The position numbers were made by a program, and so were the translations under genes. A stretch of 64,000 nt of DNA from DATARH01 sp036268075. GTDB taxonomy: Bacteria; Pseudomonadota; Alphaproteobacteria; ATCC43930; CGMCC-115725. Where the stretch lies: positions 80,492 to 144,491 of the forward strand of contig DATAUV010000013.1 in the NCBI GenBank assembly GCA_036268075.1, given 5' to 3'. Positions 24,724 through 31,864 of the stretch are shown one piece after another; the first letter of the stretch is position 1, and the number at the start of each line of letters is the position of its first letter. The notes under the pieces were generated by a model. That model was not told the origin of the DNA, made no database searches, and saw only the letters and a list, made by a program, of their open reading frames with translations.

Positions 24724-25464
24724 ATGACAAGAATCGTTCCGAAGCTTTGCAGCGTCGCCGCCGCCTTGGCGTTGACGCTCGGTCTGGCCGGGGGAGCCTG
24801 GGCGCAGCAGCCATCGGGCACGGCGGCGCCCGCGGGTGGTCCGGGCGGCGGCGGCGGCTCCGAGGGCTATGCCCAGCAGGGCAGCCCCGACGCGGCCGGC
24901 CCGACCGGCGCCGCGCGGGCGCTGGCGATGCCGATCCTCTATGTCACCAGCGTCGAGGTCGTGCGCACCGCCGCCGATCCCAAGCTCGACATCATCCGCG
25001 TGACCGGCCTCGCCAGCTCGGCGGGCTGGAGCAACCCGCAGCTCGTGCCCTTCTTCTACGGCAAGCCGGCCGATGACGTCCTCGACCTGCAATTGATCGC
25101 CGACAGCCCCGAGCAGTCGCAAAAGGCCGATGGTTTTGTTCCGCTCGGCGCGATGTTCACGCTTGAGTCCGGTCACCCGTTCAAGGGCGTGCGGGTGCGC
25201 GCGGGCGCCAACGCGATCGAGCTCAAGGCGATGCCCGGCTCGGCCGAGAACAAGGTGACGGCCGATAGCGGCAAGGATCTGATCGGCAAGAAATTCCTCG
25301 AAAAGGGTCCGGCGGGCCCCGGCGTGGTGACCGCCGCCGATCTGCCGCGCGGGTTCCGCACGATCGCGCCGAGCCACGGCGTTGCAGGCATTACCCACAA
25401 CCCGAACCGGCTCAACCTGATCCTCGACGACCAGAACAAGATCGTCATGGCCTTCTGGGAGTAA
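24724..25464 (+). CDS. Secreted protein of unknown function, partner of the GRRM cassette
   Basis: A 246-residue protein with a clear signal peptide (about 1-28, ending AGGAWAQQ). A Gly/Pro-rich linker (30-68) is followed by a compact domain starting ILYVTSVEVVRTAADPKLDIIRVTGLASS and ending NPNRLNLILDDQNKIVMAFWE. No Cys remains in the mature part, and I see no enzyme motif. I believe similar proteins accompany alphaproteobacterial GRRM-type cassettes, but I cannot name a function. GGAGGAAGG gives a strong ribosome site, and the terminator after it closes the operon. Binding or scaffolding of the mature peptide is a guess. Confidence 0.75.
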   Translation: MTRIVPKLCSVAAALALTLGLAGGAWAQQPSGTAAPAGGPGGGGGSEGYAQQGSPDAAGPTGAARALAMPILYVTSVEVVRTAADPKLDIIRVTGLASSAGWSNPQLVPFFYGKPADDVLDLQLIADSPEQSQKADGFVPLGAMFTLESGHPFKGVRVRAGANAIELKAMPGSAENKVTADSGKDLIGKKFLEKGPAGPGVVTAADLPRGFRTIAPSHGVAGITHNPNRLNLILDDQNKIVMAFWE

Positions 25465-25486
25465 TCGCGGTAAGCCTTGGCAGACG

Positions 25487-25521
25487 GCCCCGGGTCGAAA
25501 CGACTCGGCTCGGGGCTTTTT
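25487..25521 (+). terminator. Intrinsic terminator of the RiPP cassette
   Basis: GCCCCG (25487-25492) pairs with CGGGGC (25511-25516), extended by GTCG-AAA-CGAC inside with a bulge, and is followed directly by TTTTT (25517-25521). It ends the transcript 20-50 bases after the secreted gene. It also argues that the next gene starts at the ATG at 25540 rather than at the in-frame TTG at 25477. Confidence 0.65.
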
Positions 25522-25539
25522 CCCGCGACACGGGCCGCG

Positions 25540-26892
25540 ATGGTACAACCGACACAAGCCGACGTTCCTGCCCGAGAAGCCCCGCCGGTCGAAGAGATCG
25601 CCCGGCTCCTGGCGCTGCATCCGATCTTCGATAAGTTCGACCCGGTATCGCTGCTCGCGGTCGCGGCGCGATGCGGGTTCGACACGTTTCCGGTTGGCGC
25701 GACGATCATGCGCCAGGGCGAGCACGGCACCTTCGCCTATATGATCGTCGAGGGCGCCGCCGACATCTTTGTCGAGATTCCGGGCGACAGCATCCACATG
25801 GCCACGGTCGGGCCGCCGGTGATCATCGGCGAGCTCGGCGCGCTGACCGATATGCCGCGCACCGCGACGGTGGTCGTCAACGCGCCGCTGGCGGTGGTGC
25901 GGATCGAGCGCGACCGGCTGATCGCGCTGACCGTGTCGTACCCGTCGATCAGCGCCGGGGTCATCGACGAGCTCGGTCACCGCCTGCACGACATGAACCA
26001 TTCGCTGGCCTATCTGACCTATGCCGCGACGGCGCTGAAGCGCGACGAGTACGACCCGGTCATGCTCGACGAGTTGACCAACCAGCCGGGGGCGCTCGCC
26101 GCCTTTGCCCGTGTTTTCGCCGACATGGCGACGGAAATCCGCGCCAAGCAGTCGCGACGCCAGGAGATGCAGGCCGCCGCGACGATCCAGAACTCGATCC
26201 TTCCGCCACCCCTCACGCGGAAAGGCCCGACCGAGGCGATCGACCTTCACGCCGAGATGCACCCGGCGCGCGAGATCGGCGGCGATTTCTACGATTTCTT
26301 CGTGATCGACGACACGCATCTGGCGCTGACCCTCGCCGATGTGTCGGGCAAGGGCATTCCGGCGGCGCTGTTCATGGCGGTGTCGCGCACGGTCCTGCGC
26401 ACGACCGGCGGCGTCGGCCAGCTTGCTTCGCGAATGGCGGCGGCGAACCAGTTGCTGGCGACCGAGAATGCCGCGTGCATGTTCGTCACGACGTTCCACG
26501 GCGTGCTCGACATGAAGACCGGGGTGCTCACCTACTGCAACGCTGGGCACAACCCGCCCTATCTGCTGCGTGCCGAGGGCGGGTTCGAGACGCTGGGGGC
26601 GACCGGGATTCCGTTCGGCGTGATGACCGACATGCCGTACCGCACCGCCGAGGCGACGCTGCGGCCGGGCGACACGCTGTTCGTCTACAGCGACGGCATC
26701 ACCGAAGCCTTTAATCCCGAGGGGCAGGAATTCACCACGCACCGGCTCGAAGCCGCGCTCGCCGCCGCGCATGGCGGCAGCGCCGCCGACATCGTCGCCC
26801 GCGTCCTCGCCGACACCAACAATTTCGCCAACGGCGCCGAACAATCCGACGACATCACCGGAATGGCGCTGGTGTTCCAGGGGCCGGGCTAA
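25540..26892 (+). CDS. Cyclic-nucleotide-binding domain / PP2C (SpoIIE-type) serine phosphatase
   Basis: A 450-residue two-domain regulator. Residues about 20-140 are a CAP-family cyclic-nucleotide-binding domain, with GELGALTDMPRTATV as the phosphate-binding cassette including Glu and Arg. After a helical linker, residues about 205-448 form a SpoIIE-like PP2C phosphatase with EIGGDFYDFF, LADVSGKGIPAALFM, NAGHNPPYLL and VYSDGITEAFN, keeping the metal-binding Asp and Gly residues. It probably dephosphorylates a STAS antagonist in response to a nucleotide ligand. The next gene is convergent and overlaps its 3' end by 4 bases; the STAS partner is 545 bases away. A longer frame from 25477 crosses the terminator. 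Confidence 0.88.
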   Translation: MVQPTQADVPAREAPPVEEIARLLALHPIFDKFDPVSLLAVAARCGFDTFPVGATIMRQGEHGTFAYMIVEGAADIFVEIPGDSIHMATVGPPVIIGELGALTDMPRTATVVVNAPLAVVRIERDRLIALTVSYPSISAGVIDELGHRLHDMNHSLAYLTYAATALKRDEYDPVMLDELTNQPGALAAFARVFADMATEIRAKQSRRQEMQAAATIQNSILPPPLTRKGPTEAIDLHAEMHPAREIGGDFYDFFVIDDTHLALTLADVSGKGIPAALFMAVSRTVLRTTGGVGQLASRMAAANQLLATENAACMFVTTFHGVLDMKTGVLTYCNAGHNPPYLLRAEGGFETLGATGIPFGVMTDMPYRTAEATLRPGDTLFVYSDGITEAFNPEGQEFTTHRLEAALAAAHGGSAADIVARVLADTNNFANGAEQSDDITGMALVFQGPG

Positions 26893-27305
26893 GCCAGGTT
26901 CTTCTCGATCGCCAGCCGGTTTTCGTCGCCGTCGCGCCGGTAGTCGACGCGATCAACCATCGAGCGGATCAAATGGAGGCCGAGGCCGCCGACCGGGCGC
27001 TCGTCGAGCGGCGAGGTGAGGTCGGGCGCGGGGGCGGCGGCGGGATCGAATTCGCGGCCGTTATCGACGAGCTCGGCGCGCACCCGGTCGGGCAGGACCT
27101 CAAGCGACAGGATGATCCGGTGCGGCGCGGCCACGCCGTCAAAGGCATGGTTGATGACGTTCACCACCGCCTCCTCGAGCGCCAGGGTCATCTTGAAAAC
27201 AATCGGCGCGGCGACCCCTTCCGCCGTCAGCACCTCTTCGACCCACTCGTTGAGGCGCGGGATCTCGCCGACATCGTCGGCGAGCGCGATTTGATGCACC
27301 GCCAT
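26889..27305 (-). CDS. RsbW-like anti-sigma serine kinase (HATPase)
   Basis: A 138-residue GHKL ATPase of the RsbW/SpoIIAB type. The N box is EEAVVNVINHAF (near residues 57-68), and the ATP lid region has DNGREFDP and GGLGLHLIRSMVDRVDYRR. Such proteins bind a sigma factor or other target and phosphorylate a STAS antagonist. The start MAVHQIALADDV at 27305 is chosen over longer in-frame frames. It is convergent with the PP2C gene, sharing 4 bases at the stops, and divergent from the STAS gene. No sigma factor lies nearby, so the target is unknown. Confidence 0.88.
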   Translation of the reverse strand: MAVHQIALADDVGEIPRLNEWVEEVLTAEGVAAPIVFKMTLALEEAVVNVINHAFDGVAAPHRIILSLEVLPDRVRAELVDNGREFDPAAAPAPDLTSPLDERPVGGLGLHLIRSMVDRVDYRRDGDENRLAIEKNLA

Positions 27306-27436
27306 GCCGCCTCTTAACGCCCCCGACCGGTGAAGCCAAGCCCGCGCAGAAGATGGCAGGCTCCGGCCCGGTGGACTTGTCTCGCGATCCGGCAACGTGC
27401 TAACCACAGCGGCAGGTCGAAAGGGCGGGGGTCGCG

Positions 27437-27772
27437 ATGGACATTGAGCGGGAACAGCAGGGCGACGTCACCATCGTCAAGCTCGGCGGCAGGTTCGACA
27501 GCGCTGCCGCCCCCGCCGCCGAAACCCAGCTCGGCGGCGCGCTGGGGACGGGCGCGGCGCATCTCGCGATCGACATGAGCGGGCTCGAATACATCAGCAG
27601 CGCCGGGTTGCGCGTGCTCCTGGTCCTCGCCAGAAAGGTGCAGCAGGGCGCCGGCAAGGTGGCGCTGTTCGGACTGGCCCCCAATGTACGCGAGGTGTTC
27701 ACGGTCAGCGGGCTCGACACGATCCTGTCGATCCAGCCCGATGCCGCCGCCGCGCTCGCGCACGTGCGCTAA
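27437..27772 (+). CDS. STAS domain anti-sigma factor antagonist
   Basis: A 111-residue SpoIIAA/RsbV-type protein. The phosphorylatable serine lies in LEYISSAGLRVLLVLARK near residues 53-55. Flanking features are VKLGGRFDSAAAP and a C-terminal LFGLAPNVREVFTVSGLDTILSI. The neighbouring phosphatase and kinase genes make a complete partner-switching set. It is followed 14 bases later by the GPP34 gene on the same strand, so the two are probably cotranscribed. Confidence 0.92.
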   Translation: MDIEREQQGDVTIVKLGGRFDSAAAPAAETQLGGALGTGAAHLAIDMSGLEYISSAGLRVLLVLARKVQQGAGKVALFGLAPNVREVFTVSGLDTILSIQPDAAAALAHVR

Positions 27773-27786
27773 GGGAGGGGAATCCG

Positions 27787-28443
27787 ATGTTGGGTTTTGT
27801 CGAAGAAATCACCCTCCTGCTGCTCGACGACGCCAGCGGCGAGTTTGTCGACATGCCGGTCTCCGGCTTCGCGACGGTGATCGCCGGCGCGGCGCTGATG
27901 GATTTGGCGATGCACAACCGCGTCGACACCGACCTCGAAAAGCTGATGGTCGTCGACAAAACCGCGACCGGCGACGCGATCCTGGACGACGCGCTGGCTC
28001 GGCTCGGCGAGAAGCCCGAGGACGCCGACGGCATGCGCATCCTCGAGGCGATCGACCGCGTCGGCCTCCAGGCGCAGGATTATTCGGCCGAGGCGCTGAA
28101 GCGGCTCAAGGAACTCGGCATCCTGCGCGAGGATTCGGGCCGGTTCCTGTGGGTCTTCCGCACCCGCCGCTACCCGACGATCGACGACCGCGAGGAGCGC
28201 GAGGTCAAGGCGCGGCTCCACCAGATCCTGACCACCGACGAAATCCCCGATCCGCGCGACGTCGTGCTGATCTGCCTCGTCGCCGCGTGTGGGCTGATGG
28301 AGCTGGTGCTGACCCCGGAAGAGCTCGCAAAGGCCGAGCCGCGCGTCGAGCAGCTCCGCAAGATGGATCTGATCGGCCAGGCGGTCGCGAAGGCGGTCGG
28401 CGAGATCGAGTTCATCTTCCGCTACGCGACGAGCGCCGCGTAG
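27787..28443 (+). CDS. GOLPH3/VPS74 (GPP34) family protein
   Basis: A 218-residue protein matching the GPP34 fold. It starts LGFVEEITLLLLDDASGEFVD, then has ATVIAGAALMDLAMHNRVDTD, LMVVDKTATGDAILDDALARLGE, the short hairpin RTRRYPTIDDREEREVKARLHQIL, and DPRDVVLICLVAACGLMELVL. Eukaryotic members bind phosphatidylinositol-4-phosphate and sort Golgi enzymes; bacterial ones are common in actinobacteria and their role is unclear. GGAGGGGAATCCG precedes the ATG. Linkage to a STAS gene suggests a role in the same response, which is inference. Confidence 0.85.
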   Translation: MLGFVEEITLLLLDDASGEFVDMPVSGFATVIAGAALMDLAMHNRVDTDLEKLMVVDKTATGDAILDDALARLGEKPEDADGMRILEAIDRVGLQAQDYSAEALKRLKELGILREDSGRFLWVFRTRRYPTIDDREEREVKARLHQILTTDEIPDPRDVVLICLVAACGLMELVLTPEELAKAEPRVEQLRKMDLIGQAVAKAVGEIEFIFRYATSAA

Positions 28444-28450
28444 CGCGCTT

Positions 28451-29155
28451 TCATCCCGCGGCGGCGGGATGCCCCGGATAGAGGTGTCCGAGGCCGCCGA
28501 ACGCGGCGGCAAGCCCGTCGCGCCAGGTGCGCAGGGCGGTGCCTTCGGCGACGAAATCCTCCGGTGCGCCGAGCCGGGCGTATTGGAAGAGCGAGAACAC
28601 CAGATAGTCGGCATAGCTCGGCGCCGCACCGGCGAGGTACGGCTGCTCGGCGAGCGTTCGTTCGAGCGGCGCGATGGTCGCGGCGAACTCGGCGAGCCAG
28701 CGCGGGCGATCGGCGCAATATTCCTCGAGCGTGCAGCCGAACGCCGCCTCGCGCGAGCTTCGGTAATAGGCGCGATCTTCCGGTGCGAGGCACTGGATGA
28801 AATCGGCGGCGATCAGCCGGCGGATCGCCGCCGCGAGGATATGGTCCGCCCATAGGTTCGTGAGCCGCGCCAGCCCACGCCCGGCCGCGCCGCCGAAAAG
28901 GGACGGGTGGTCGGGATAGCGGTCTTCGAGATGGCAGGCGATATCCCACGAATCGTGCACGACCTGCCCGTCGTCGACGATGATCGGAGTGAAGTGCTGG
29001 CCGCTGAGGCCGCGGATCGTCTCGACATCGGCGAAACGCACGAGCTGGAACTCGACCGGCACGCCCTTATGCGCAAGCGCATAGCGGATGCGCCACGAAA
29101 ACGGGCTCGGCCGCCTTCCGTCATGGCCGAGGCGCTCGTACATGGTCAGGGCCAT
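28451..29155 (-). CDS. Glutathione S-transferase family protein
   Basis: A 234-residue GST-like protein. The N-terminal thioredoxin-like domain has SPFSWRIRYALAHKGVPVEF (likely Ser at the active site), TPIIVDDGQVVHDSWDIACHLEDRYP (cis-Pro and the glutathione-contacting Asp/Ser region). An all-helical C-terminal domain from about 90 on contains AGAAPSYADYLVFSLFQYARL. The substrate cannot be predicted. It is convergent with the GPP34 gene, 7 bases between stops. Confidence 0.9.
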   Translation of the reverse strand: MALTMYERLGHDGRRPSPFSWRIRYALAHKGVPVEFQLVRFADVETIRGLSGQHFTPIIVDDGQVVHDSWDIACHLEDRYPDHPSLFGGAAGRGLARLTNLWADHILAAAIRRLIAADFIQCLAPEDRAYYRSSREAAFGCTLEEYCADRPRWLAEFAATIAPLERTLAEQPYLAGAAPSYADYLVFSLFQYARLGAPEDFVAEGTALRTWRDGLAAAFGGLGHLYPGHPAAAG

Positions 29156-29175
29156 GGGGCCTCGATGCGGGGAAA

Positions 29176-29252
29176 TGGTCGGAGTGAGAGGATTTGAACC
29201 TCCGGCCCCTGCCTCCCGAAAGCAGTGCTCTACCAGGCTGAGCTACACTCCG
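29176..29252 (-). tRNA. tRNA-Pro (anticodon CGG)
   Basis: On the minus strand a 77-base tRNA folds with acceptor CGGAGTG/CACTCCG, D arm AGCTCAGCCTGGTAGAGC, and anticodon stem CTGCT/GGCAG around loop TTCGGGA (CGG, proline). The T arm is GGAGGTTCAAATCCTC, and discriminator A plus CCA are encoded. Confidence 0.96.
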
Positions 29253-29317
29253 CCGACCGGGCCGGTGATATAGGCTTTACCGCGGTTCCGCGCAACCCGC
29301 CCCGAAACCAAACCGCA

Positions 29318-30337
29318 TTAAAACCGCCGTTCGGTCGAAAAGATCGCGGTCTCGACCAGCGCCGCACGCATCGGGGTCTCGGGAAAGACGGTCAGCGCGT
29401 CGATCGCGGTCTTGGCATAGACGCGGGCGCGGGCCAGCGTTTCGGCCAGTGCGCCGCGGCGTTCGAGGATGCCGATCGCCCGTTCGAGATCGCCCGCCGC
29501 CTGCTCGCCGTCTTCGAGGGTGCGGCGCCAAAAGGCGCGCTCGTCGGCGTCGCCGCGGGCAAAGGCGAGGAGGATCGGCAGGGTGATCTTGCCGTCGCGA
29601 AAATCGTCGCCGACCGATTTGCCGAGCTCGCTCTCGCGCGCCGAGAAATCGAGCAGGTCGTCGATAAGCTGGAACGCGATGCCGAGGTTGCGGCCATAGG
29701 TTTCGAGCGCGGCTTCCTCGGTCGCCGGACGCTCGGCGATGACCGCGCCGATACGGCTCGCCGCGGCGAACAGGGCGGCGGTCTTGGCCTCGACGACTTC
29801 GAGATAGGCTTCCTCGGTCGTCGTCGTGTCGTTGGCGGTCATCAACTGGTGGACCTCGCCCTCGGCGATCACCGAGGCGGTCCGCGACAGGATGTCGAGG
29901 ACACGCAGCGAGCCGTCCTCGACCATCAGTTGAAACGCCCGCGCGAAGAGGAAATCGCCGACCAGCACGGCCGGTTTATTGCCCCAGACGGCGTTCGCGG
30001 TGTCGCGGCCGCGCCGGAGGTCGCTGGCGTCGACGACGTCGTCGTGCAGCAGGGTGGCGGTGTGGATGAACTCGACCGCGGCCGACAGCGCCAGGTGCCG
30101 ATCGCCGCGATAGCCGCAGAGGCGCGACGAGGCCAGGGTCAGCATCGGCCGCAGCCGCTTGCCGCCGGCCGAGACGATGTGGCCGGCAAGCTGCGGGATC
30201 AGCGCGACGGGGCTGTGCATCCGGGCGACGATCAGCGCGTTCACGCGCTCCAGATCGCCTTTCAGAAGCTGGAACAGCGGATCGAGAGACGGCGTCGCTT
30301 GCTGCTTGTCGCGGTCCGCACTCGGCACCGGCGCCAC
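29318..30337 (-). CDS. ispB: Polyprenyl (octaprenyl/decaprenyl-type) diphosphate synthase
   Basis: A 339-residue trans-prenyltransferase making the quinone side chain. The first aspartate-rich motif is HDDVVDASDLRRGR and the second is QLIDDLLDFSARESELGKSVGDD, both binding Mg-diphosphate. I chose GTG at 30337 (VAPVPSADRDKQQ) because GAGGAGGA lies just upstream on the minus strand; a longer in-frame frame to 30538 has no ribosome site. It is divergent from the DUF2007-methyltransferase pair, as in other alphaproteobacteria. Product chain length cannot be read from sequence. Confidence 0.93.
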   Translation of the reverse strand: MAPVPSADRDKQQATPSLDPLFQLLKGDLERVNALIVARMHSPVALIPQLAGHIVSAGGKRLRPMLTLASSRLCGYRGDRHLALSAAVEFIHTATLLHDDVVDASDLRRGRDTANAVWGNKPAVLVGDFLFARAFQLMVEDGSLRVLDILSRTASVIAEGEVHQLMTANDTTTTEEAYLEVVEAKTAALFAAASRIGAVIAERPATEEAALETYGRNLGIAFQLIDDLLDFSARESELGKSVGDDFRDGKITLPILLAFARGDADERAFWRRTLEDGEQAAGDLERAIGILERRGALAETLARARVYAKTAIDALTVFPETPMRAALVETAIFSTERRF

Positions 30338-30483
30338 CGGGTCCTCCTCGCAATCACTCCGCTTGACGGGCGCGAAGGCGAGCGAGCATAGAAGGACGGG
30401 TGGGCCGGTCAAGTGCCGTACCGTCACGGCCTTCGTGACGCGACCCGGCCCCCGGGGGCCTTTATCCGCGACAGGGGGCCGCC

Positions 30484-30696
30484 ATGAAAGAATTGCTGCG
30501 CACCAACGATATCGTCCGGCTGTCGTGGCTTCAGGCAATACTGGGCGATGCCGGCATCGATTGCCTGGTGCTCGACCAGCATACGAGCCTCGTCGAAGGC
30601 AGCATCGGCGCGATCCCGCGGCGGCTGATGGTCGCGATCGACGACCACGCGCGAGCCCAGACCGTGATTGCGCAGGCCGAGGCCGCGGTCAGGTGA
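30484..30696 (+). CDS. DUF2007 domain protein (putative signal-transducing protein)
   Basis: A 70-residue protein. MKELLRTNDIVRLSWLQAILGDAGIDCLVLDQHTS and RRLMVAIDDHARAQTVI match the small DUF2007 fold, related to PII-like proteins. It overlaps the downstream methyltransferase start (TGATG), so the two are probably translated together. The ATG follows the purine-rich CAGGGGGCCGCC. Its biochemical role is unknown. Confidence 0.9.
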   Translation: MKELLRTNDIVRLSWLQAILGDAGIDCLVLDQHTSLVEGSIGAIPRRLMVAIDDHARAQTVIAQAEAAVR

Positions 30697-31463
30697 TGGG
30701 TGGGGCGATGAGCGGCGAGCCGGAACCGGGCGCGGTCACCGAAGATCATCTGCTCGGCGGCCGCGTGCGCCTGCGCCAGCCGGCCGACGGGGCGCGGGCG
30801 GCGATCGACCCGGTGTTTCTCGCCGCCGCCGTCGAGGCGCGCCCGGCCGATACGGTGCTCGATCTCGGCTGCGGCACCGGTGCAGCGATGCTGTGCCTCG
30901 CCGCGCGCACGCCGCAATGCCGCATCGTCGGGCTGGAGATGCAGCGCGAGCTCGTCCGCATCGCCGGCGACAATGTGATCCTCAACGGCATGAGCGGCCG
31001 GCTCTCGGTGATGATCGGCGATTTGATGGCGCCGCCGCCGCGGCTCAGCCCCGGGTCGTTCGACCATGTGATGGCCAATCCGCCCTATCTGGCCCAGGGC
31101 ACGAGCAGTGCGCCGGCGACCGCCGAGCGGGCCACGGCGACGATCGAGAGCACGGCCGATCTCGGCGAATGGATCCGCTTTGGCCTGGTGATGCTGCGCG
31201 CCAAGGGCACGCTGACGCTGGTCCACCGCGCCGACCGCATCGACGCGGTGCTCGCGCATCTCGCCGGACGGGCCGGTGAGGTCACCGTGTTTCCGCTGTG
31301 GCCCGGCAACGGCCAGCCGGCGAGCCGCATCCTGGTCCGCGCCCGCAAGCAGATCGCGAGTCCCGCCCGGCTCTGCGCCGGCCTCACCCTCCACACCCCC
31401 GACGGCCGCTTCAGCGAAGACGCCGAGGCCGTCCTGCGCGGCGGCGCGGGGTTGGTGTTGTAG
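30696..31463 (+). CDS. TrmN6-like tRNA1(Val) adenine-N6 methyltransferase
   Basis: A 255-residue class I SAM methyltransferase. It has the family N-terminal DHLLGGRVRLRQPADGARAAIDPVFLAAAV, SAM motif I VLDLGCGTGAAMLCLAAR, and the adenine-N6 catalytic motif NPPYLAQG near residues 127-134. By family it modifies adenine 37 of tRNA-Val or is a close relative. The start overlaps the DUF2007 stop; an alternative ATG is at 30708. The stop codon lies within the first bases of a palindromic repeat. Confidence 0.87.
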   Translation: MGGAMSGEPEPGAVTEDHLLGGRVRLRQPADGARAAIDPVFLAAAVEARPADTVLDLGCGTGAAMLCLAARTPQCRIVGLEMQRELVRIAGDNVILNGMSGRLSVMIGDLMAPPPRLSPGSFDHVMANPPYLAQGTSSAPATAERATATIESTADLGEWIRFGLVMLRAKGTLTLVHRADRIDAVLAHLAGRAGEVTVFPLWPGNGQPASRILVRARKQIASPARLCAGLTLHTPDGRFSEDAEAVLRGGAGLVL

Positions 31464-31540
31464 GATGGGCTGAGCACGGCGAAGCCCATCGGTGCTTGGG
31501 GCGGGCAGTGATGGGCTTCGCCGTGCTCAGCCCATTCTAC
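31460..31540. repeat. GTAGGATGGGCTGAGC inverted repeat (31-bp arms)
   Basis: The arms at 31460-31490 and 31510-31540 are inverted with one mismatch around a 19-base loop. Each arm begins GTAGGATGGGCTGAGC or its variant and ends GCGAAGCCCATC. The left arm includes the TAG stop codon of the methyltransferase. Other members are at 37646-37719 and, as a variant, at 56055-56243. Confidence 0.88.
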
Positions 31541-31602
31541 GAAGCGGTGCCGGCACCTAGCTTTTCTTGCAGCCATACGGGCATCCCGGTAAACCCTGCG
31601 GG

Positions 31603-31839
31603 ATGATCTCGTTCCCGAAGCTGATCCTGATCGCGCTGGTGATCTTCGCGGTCTGGTACACGGTGCGGTGGCTCAACCGCCCGCCGGGGCGTCCGCCGCG
31701 CGCGCGTCAGGCGCCGCCCCGGCCGGAAAGCGCGCGGCGGGTCGAGGCCGAGGATCTGGTGGCCTGTCCGACCTGCGGCGCCTATGTCGCTCAAAGCGCG
31801 CGGAGCTGCGGCAAGGCCACCTGTCCGCGCCCACGCTGA
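31603..31839 (+). CDS. Small membrane-anchored protein with a C-terminal Cys-rich tail
   Basis: A 78-residue protein. One transmembrane helix (FPKLILIALVIFAVWYTVRWL, residues 3-23) is followed by a Pro/Arg-rich linker. The C-terminal region VACPTCGAYVAQSARSCGKATCPRPR has four Cys and looks like a small zinc ribbon (PP0621-like). The ATG at 31603 is chosen, although an in-frame TTG at 31567 would lengthen it. It lies just before glyQ, 25 bases away. The function is unknown. Confidence 0.75.
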   Translation: MISFPKLILIALVIFAVWYTVRWLNRPPGRPPRARQAPPRPESARRVEAEDLVACPTCGAYVAQSARSCGKATCPRPR

Positions 31840-31864
31840 AGAACCCCCCGAGGAAACCCATCAC

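Noticed and set aside
24451..26844. 797-residue minus-strand frame across the RiPP partner and PP2C genes
   Set aside because: It crosses a terminator and two well-supported genes, is His/Arg/Asp-rich without domain motifs, and is typical of antisense frames in high-GC DNA.
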